Positions 15,798 through 20,230 of a stretch of DNA of 20,230 bases are shown piece after piece. The DNA comes from an uncultured Collinsella sp. (GTDB lineage Bacteria; Actinomycetota; Coriobacteriia; Coriobacteriales; Coriobacteriaceae), in contig CAAETD010000011.1 of assembly GCA_900758885.1 (NCBI GenBank), positions 1 through 20,230 on the forward strand, given 5' to 3'. The notes beneath the pieces were generated by a model. The model saw only the letters and a list, made by a program, of their open reading frames with translations, had not been told where the DNA came from and did no database searches. The position numbers and the translations under genes were made by a program. How positions within the stretch are numbered: the stretch's first letter is position 1; every line of letters begins with the position of its first letter.

Positions 15798-17141
15798 TTA
15801 GCGCAGCAGGCCGGCTACTTCGCCGGCTAGGGTGATGGTGCCAGCTGCTACGAAGGGCTCGCCCGCGGCCTTGAAAGCCGCGAGGGCCTCGGGCACGCTC
15901 GGGTACACACCGGCAAGCTTATCGGCGTCCACCAGGGCGGCGAGCTCCTCTGCCGGCAAGGCGCGATCGGAATCGGTCTGGGTCACGACCACGCGCGGGA
16001 AGGCCGGAATCAGCACGTCAACGATACCCGCCACGTCCTTGTCGGCCAGCGCAGCGCACAGCAGCGTGGGGCGGTTCTTCACGCACGGATCGATCTCGTC
16101 CAGCGCGCCTACAAAGTTCTCGCAGCTCTGAGGGTTATGGCAGGCGTCGATCAGCTTGAGCGGATCGGTCCCCAGCACATCAAATCGGCCCGGCGTGGGG
16201 CAACCCATAAGCGAGGCGTCGAGCGCATCGTGGTCGAGCTCGCGGCCCAGATAGCCCTCGCAAAGCATAATCGCGCACGCGGCATTCTGCGGCTGATAGG
16301 CCGGCTTGACCATGCTCGACGTATAGATCGCGCGCGGCGTGGTGCAGCTAAACTCAACCGTGTCGCCCACATGCACCGGCACCTTAGTCGTAGCGTGGCC
16401 TACCACGAGCGGCACGATGCCGCACGCGCGGCAACGGGCATCCATCACGCGCTGAACACTCGCCTCGTGCGTACCCTCGCCCAGCACAACCAGGCGTCCG
16501 GGCTTAATGACCGCAGCCTTCTCCCCCGCAATGGCCTCGAGCGTGTCGCCCAAAATACGTGTGTGATCGAGCCCAATGCCCGTAATGGCAACGGCGACGG
16601 GATCGGTCGCACTCGTGGCGTCCCAACGCCCGCCCATGCCAACCTCAAGCACGGCTACGTCCACGCAAGCCTCGGCAAACACTACAAGTGCAGCAGCCGT
16701 CAGCAGGTCAAACGGTGTGATGGTATAGGCGCGCTCCCCTGCCGCCACACGGCGCGCATTCACGCGATGCCCCGCCTCGACAGCTGCCGAAACGCCACGG
16801 GCAAAGGCCTCGTCGCTCACGACGCACCCATCAACCTCCATGCGCTCGGGATAGCGCACCAGCTGTGGCGACGTATACAGCGCGGTTTTGAGCCCCTCAC
16901 CACGAAGAATGGCAGCCGAAAAACGCGTAGTCGAAGTCTTGCCATTGGTACCGGCAACCTGGATGCAATCGAAATACTCGTCCGGACGCCCCAACTCATC
17001 GAGCATATCGACAACCGTCTCAAGCAGAGGCCCAGCATCCCCAGAAATCCGCCCCGTATCAGCAGCCAAAGCAACAGCCTCACCAAACGAAAGCAACTCA
17101 AACGAGAAAGGAACGACATACGACCCAGAACGCTTAGCCAT
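15798..17141 (-). CDS. folC: Bifunctional folylpolyglutamate synthase/dihydrofolate synthase
   Basis: 447 residues, a Mur-ligase-type enzyme that adds glutamate to dihydropteroate or folates with ATP. The P-loop VAGTNGKTSTT spans 62-72, YTSPQLVRYPERMEV follows as the folate loop, and the middle has EVGMGGRWDATSA and GLDHTRILGDTLEAIAGEKAAVIKPG (cited in part, GLDHTRILGDT). The C-terminal domain has DACHNPQS and LLCAALADKDV. I start at the ATG at 17141 because GAGGGGA lies nine bases upstream. An in-frame ATG at 17162 has no ribosome site and directly abuts a terminator U-tract. folC follows valS, as in many bacteria, but across a structured 257-nt gap. Its 3' end is next to a 67-bp repeat. Confidence 0.92.
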   Translation of the reverse strand: MAKRSGSYVVPFSFELLSFGEAVALAADTGRISGDAGPLLETVVDMLDELGRPDEYFDCIQVAGTNGKTSTTRFSAAILRGEGLKTALYTSPQLVRYPERMEVDGCVVSDEAFARGVSAAVEAGHRVNARRVAAGERAYTITPFDLLTAAALVVFAEACVDVAVLEVGMGGRWDATSATDPVAVAITGIGLDHTRILGDTLEAIAGEKAAVIKPGRLVVLGEGTHEASVQRVMDARCRACGIVPLVVGHATTKVPVHVGDTVEFSCTTPRAIYTSSMVKPAYQPQNAACAIMLCEGYLGRELDHDALDASLMGCPTPGRFDVLGTDPLKLIDACHNPQSCENFVGALDEIDPCVKNRPTLLCAALADKDVAGIVDVLIPAFPRVVVTQTDSDRALPAEELAALVDADKLAGVYPSVPEALAAFKAAGEPFVAAGTITLAGEVAGLLR

Positions 17142-17162
17142 AACCCAAAGTCCCCTCAACAT

Positions 17163-17195
17163 AAAAAGAGGCCCGTAAGCAACAACGAGCCCCTC
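17163..17195 (-). terminator. Intrinsic terminator or attenuator directly before folC
   Basis: On the minus strand AGGGGCTCG, loop TTGTTGCTTA and CGGGCCTCT form a 9-bp stem (some G-U pairs) that runs into TTTTT. The T-run ends 21 nt before the folC ATG at 17141, and the folC ribosome site lies in that interval. There is no room for a promoter between it and folC, so it either ends valS transcription with leak-through or attenuates folC. Confidence 0.7.
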
Positions 17196-17205
17196 CCATT
17201 CAAAA

Positions 17206-17297
17206 TATTAGCCAAACACCGCTTTGCAGCAGAGTCAAGGCCGCAACCAAGTGGCCCTAACTAACAAGTTGCAAACAACCACGTAACCGCTATGGGA
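17206..17297. other. Unassigned part of the valS-folC gap
   Basis: No gene is seen. On the minus strand a TTGACT (17250-17245) and a TAATAT (17210-17205 region) occur but are about 22 nt or more apart, too far for a standard promoter. An ACCGC/GCGGT inverted pair sits at its edge, around 17287-17303. Confidence 0.3.
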
Positions 17298-17405
17298 GCG
17301 GTTTGGGGCTTTGCTCGATACAAGTTCCGCACGAGCCGAAGGCCACTTAATGTGGCCTTCGTGCGAGCAGGACTGTCCGCAGTAGCGAGCAATGCCCCAA
17401 ACCGC
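17298..17405. repeat. Structured element in the valS 3' flank (copy 1 of a pair flanking valS)
   Basis: A 20-bp outer stem with one mismatch (17298-17317 with 17386-17405, GCGGTTTGGGGC/GCCCCAAACCGC) encloses two smaller structures. One is a hairpin CGAAGGCCAC-TTAAT-GTGGCCTTCG (17337-17361), inside TTCCGCACGAG and TGCGAG flanks. The other is the short GGAC/GTCC repeat from 17370. It starts 15 nt after the valS stop and has no T-run. The core 17324-17373 is matched by an inverted relative at 20172-20223. Confidence 0.85.
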
Positions 17406-17420
17406 GTCCCCCAGTACCGC

Positions 17421-20117
17421 TTACGAGAAGTCAGCAACCTGAGCAGTCAGCGCCGCCAGGATCTCCTTGAGCTCAGCTGCACGGTCCCTCTTCTTCTGGA
17501 CCACCGCGGGCGCGGCCTTGGCCACAAAGCCCTCATTGGCCAACGTCTTCTCGCAGCCGGCGAGCTCCTTCTGGGCCGCGGCGATCTCCTTCTCCAGGCG
17601 TGCCTTCTCGGCCGAAAGGTCAACCTTGCCCTCGAGCACCACAAAGACCTCGACGCCGCTGTCGACCACGGCGATGCTCGCAGCCGGCTTCTCAACATCG
17701 GTACCCATGACCAGCGAAGCGGTGTTGGCCAGCGGCTCAATGGTCGAGCGCAGGCTCTCGAGCTTCTCGATGTCCTCGGCACCGGCGCGCACGACCACGT
17801 CGAGCTCGGCCTTGGGGCTCAAGCGATAACGCGAACGCGTGGCGCGGGCGGCGGAAACGACGGCGCGGCACAGCTCAAACGCGCGCTCGGCGTCCTCGTC
17901 AACATACTTGGCGTAGTCGGCGGGCTCGGGCCACTTGGCGATCATGAGCGCCTCGGCGCGGTCAACGTTGCCCTCGGCGTCCAGGTCGAGCACGCTCGCC
18001 GGCATGTTGTCCCAGATCTCCTCGGTGACAAACGGCATGAGCGGGTGCATCAGGCGAATGGAGGTGTCGAGCACAAAGATCAGGTTACGCTGAGCCTGCA
18101 GACGGCCCTCGCCCTTCAGGCGGGCCTTGGTGACCTCGACGTACCAGTCGCAGACCTCGTTCCAGAAGAACTGCTGCACGCCGCGGGCCATGTCGCCAAA
18201 GGTGTAGTTCTCAATACCCTCGGTGACCATCTTGACGGCCTTGGCCAGGCGGCTGAACATCCAGGCGTCGGCCGGCGTCTCAACGACGGGCTCACCGGGC
18301 GTGTAGCCCTCCATGTTCATGAGCAGGAAGCGGCTGGCGTTCCAGATCTTGGTCACAAACGACTTAGCCTGGTCGGTACGCGGGCTGTCGATGAGCTTCT
18401 TGGTCTTCTTATCGATGTTCGCGTCGAACTTGACATCCTGGTTGTTGGTGCACAGCGTGAGCAGGTTGAAGCGCATGGCATCGGCGCCGTACATGCCAAT
18501 GAGGTCCATGGGGTCAACGCCGTTGCCCTTGGACTTGGACATTCGGCTGCCGTCCTTGGCAAGGATCGTCGGGTAGATGACGACATCCTTAAACGGCACC
18601 TCGTCCAGGAAATACAGCGAGCTCATGACCATGCGGGCGACCCACAGCGCGATGATGTCGCGCGCGGTGACGAGCGCCGTCGTGGGGTGATGCCCCTCGA
18701 TCAGCTCCGGCTTTTGCGGCCAGCCCTGCGTGGCGAAGGTCCACAGCTGCGAGCTGAACCAGGTGTCCAGCACGTTCTCGTCCTGATGCACGTGATGGCC
18801 GCCGCACTTGGGGCACACGTCGGTGTCCTCGGTAAGGGCGTCCTCCCAGCCGCAGTCCTCGCAGTAGAACACAGGGATGCGGTGGCCCCACCACAGCTGG
18901 CGCGAGATGCACCAGTCCTTAAGGTTCTCCATCCAGGTGGTGTAGGTCTGCGTCCAACGCGCGGGGTGGAAGGTGACCTTGCCAGAGTTGACGGCGTCCA
19001 GCGCCGGCCCCTTGAGCTTATCGACGGCGACGAACCACTGCTCGGACAGCCACGGCTCCAGTGCGGCGTCGCAACGGTAGCAGTGCATGACGGAGTGATC
19101 GAGGTCCTCGACGTGATCGAGCAGGTCATGTTCCTCAAACCACTTGATGACGGCCTCGCGGCACTCCTCGCGGGTCATGCCGGTGAACTCGCCGTAGCCC
19201 TCGACGACCACCGCGTGCTCGTCGAAGATATTGATCTGCGGCAGGTCGTGAGCCTGACCCATGGCGTAGTCGTTGGGGTCGTGGGCCGGGGTGACCTTGA
19301 CAAAGCCGGAGCCAAAGTTGGCGTCGACATGCCAATCCTCAAAGATGGGGATCTCACGGTCGACGATGGGAAGCTTGACGGTCTTGCCCACGAAGGCGGC
19401 CTTCTCGGGGTCCTTCGGGGAGACGGCGACGCCCGTGTCGCCGAGCATGGTCTCGGGGCGCGTGGTGGCAACGACGATGTAATCCTGGCCGTTGACCGGC
19501 TCGGTCAGCGGGTAGCGCAGGTGCCACAGGTGGCCCTTCTCGTCCTTATATTCGGCCTCGTCGTCCGAGATGGCGGTGGTGCAGTTGGGGCACCAGTTAA
19601 CGATACGCTTGCCACGGTAGATCAGGCCGTCGTGGTACCAATCGCAGAAGACCTTGCGCACGGCCTGTGCGTAATCCTCGTCCATGGTGAAGCGCTCGTT
19701 GTCGAAGTCGACGGAGCAGCCCATGCGCTTGATCTGCTCGACGATGATGCCGCCGTACTCGTGAGTCCAGTCCCAGCAGGCGTCGACAAACTTGTCGCGG
19801 CCGATCTCCAGGCGGCTGATGCCCTCGCTCTTGAGCTTCTTGTCGACCTTGGTCTGCGTGGCAATACCGGCATGGTCGGTGCCGAGCACCCAACGCGTGG
19901 ACTTGCCGCGCATGCGGGCCATGCGGATGATGGCGTCCTGGATGGAGTCGTCAGTAGCGTGACCCATGTGGAGCTTACCAGTCACGTTGGGAGGCGGAAT
20001 GGTGACGGTGCAGTCGCCCACGCCCTCGCGGCGCTTATAGTAGCCGCCGTCGAGCCACTTCTGCAGGATCGCCGGCTCGTTGGTCGACGGATCGTAGTTC
20101 TTGGGCATCTCTTCCAT
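17421..20117 (-). CDS. valS: Valyl-tRNA synthetase
   Basis: 898 residues, full length for the family. It is a class I synthetase with PPPNVTGKLHMGHA (the HIGH motif as His50-Met-Gly-His53) and GSRMSKSKGN (KMSKS) near 525. The CP1 editing domain contains ATTRPETMLGDTGVAV and TPAHDPNDYAMG. WCPNCTTAIS and CEDCGWEDALTEDTDVCPKCGG (CEDCG, CPKCG pairs) are zinc-type Cys clusters. An anticodon-binding domain follows, and the last 65 residues form the tRNA-binding coiled coil (LSAEKARLEKEIAAAQKEL). The ATG at 20117 has GGGAG six bases upstream. It charges tRNA-Val and edits mis-made Thr-tRNA. No T-box specifier or antiterminator sequence is recognisable in the 113 nt visible upstream. Confidence 0.96.
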   Translation of the reverse strand: MEEMPKNYDPSTNEPAILQKWLDGGYYKRREGVGDCTVTIPPPNVTGKLHMGHATDDSIQDAIIRMARMRGKSTRWVLGTDHAGIATQTKVDKKLKSEGISRLEIGRDKFVDACWDWTHEYGGIIVEQIKRMGCSVDFDNERFTMDEDYAQAVRKVFCDWYHDGLIYRGKRIVNWCPNCTTAISDDEAEYKDEKGHLWHLRYPLTEPVNGQDYIVVATTRPETMLGDTGVAVSPKDPEKAAFVGKTVKLPIVDREIPIFEDWHVDANFGSGFVKVTPAHDPNDYAMGQAHDLPQINIFDEHAVVVEGYGEFTGMTREECREAVIKWFEEHDLLDHVEDLDHSVMHCYRCDAALEPWLSEQWFVAVDKLKGPALDAVNSGKVTFHPARWTQTYTTWMENLKDWCISRQLWWGHRIPVFYCEDCGWEDALTEDTDVCPKCGGHHVHQDENVLDTWFSSQLWTFATQGWPQKPELIEGHHPTTALVTARDIIALWVARMVMSSLYFLDEVPFKDVVIYPTILAKDGSRMSKSKGNGVDPMDLIGMYGADAMRFNLLTLCTNNQDVKFDANIDKKTKKLIDSPRTDQAKSFVTKIWNASRFLLMNMEGYTPGEPVVETPADAWMFSRLAKAVKMVTEGIENYTFGDMARGVQQFFWNEVCDWYVEVTKARLKGEGRLQAQRNLIFVLDTSIRLMHPLMPFVTEEIWDNMPASVLDLDAEGNVDRAEALMIAKWPEPADYAKYVDEDAERAFELCRAVVSAARATRSRYRLSPKAELDVVVRAGAEDIEKLESLRSTIEPLANTASLVMGTDVEKPAASIAVVDSGVEVFVVLEGKVDLSAEKARLEKEIAAAQKELAGCEKTLANEGFVAKAAPAVVQKKRDRAAELKEILAALTAQVADFS

Positions 20118-20159
20118 ATATCTCTCCCTTGCCCGTCGGCGTGTCCGCCTGCTTGGTTT

Positions 20160-20230
20160 TCGCTCGGTCAGGTCCTGACTCGCACGAAGAGCACATTAAG
20201 TGCTCTTCGGCTCGTGCGGAATCTACGAAA
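20160..20230. repeat. Structured element upstream of valS (copy 2, cut by the window end)
   Basis: In the minus orientation it reads TTCCGCACGAGC, then the hairpin CGAAGAGCAC-TTAAT-GTGCTCTTCG (20209-20185), TGCGAGTCAGGAC and CCTGAC. Relative to the copy after valS it is inverted. Two stem base pairs differ by double changes that keep pairing. TTTTCGCTCG on the inner side and CGAAA at the window edge suggest the same outer-stem layout with a different sequence. It ends about 43 nt before the valS start codon. Confidence 0.8.

Noticed and set aside
17142..17420. Folate-sensing (THF) riboswitch before folC
   Set aside because: The sequence does not show the conserved core I would expect. The visible structures are a plain terminator hairpin and the valS-flanking repeat.

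Overview
The window looks like chromosome of a high-G+C anaerobic Actinomycetota of the class Coriobacteriia, most like Collinsella. That assignment rests on the feel of the proteins (ThrRS, ValRS, the FAD/FAD/DUF1667 oxidoreductase trio, a NusG-paralogue-led exopolysaccharide operon) and on base composition. No rRNA or other marker is present, so the genus is an inference.

Layout. (1) 1-7600, minus strand: the promoter-proximal part of a surface-polysaccharide operon. In transcription order it holds a LoaP/NusG-type antiterminator, an initiating polyprenyl-phosphate sugar transferase, a phosphohexomutase, a mannose-1-P guanylyltransferase with cupin, a GT4 glycosyltransferase, a polysaccharide pyruvyl transferase, and a FrhB-like Fe-S protein cut by the window start. 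Genes overlap or nearly touch. Together they would make GDP-mannose, start a lipid-linked repeat unit, add sugar and decorate it with pyruvate. The leader before the antiterminator gene contains competing inverted repeats. (2) 7820-10332, minus strand: thrS, without an N-terminal TGS domain and with two tandem terminators, and a small membrane zinc-ribbon protein. (3) 10333-10818: a divergent intergenic region with six evenly spaced, alternately inverted 16-bp sites. (4) 10819-14035, plus strand: a GlpA-like FAD dehydrogenase with a BFD [2Fe-2S] domain, a second FAD/NAD oxidoreductase and a DUF1667 Cys-rich protein, probably one glycerol-3-phosphate oxidation complex. (5) 14036-15797: an M24 aminopeptidase on the plus strand, surrounded by repeats: three 67-bp hairpin elements and one 159-bp inverted-repeat element. 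(6) 15798-20117, minus strand: valS then folC, separated by a 257-nt structured gap. valS is flanked by two copies, in opposite orientation, of a hairpin element with compensatory base changes.

The protein genes are mostly familiar. The less explained content is in the intergenic DNA: at least four families of fixed-length palindromic elements placed next to gene ends, a leader with alternative pairings before the antiterminator gene, and an intrinsic terminator abutting the folC start. All coordinates and pairings were worked out by eye; no database search or folding calculation was run.
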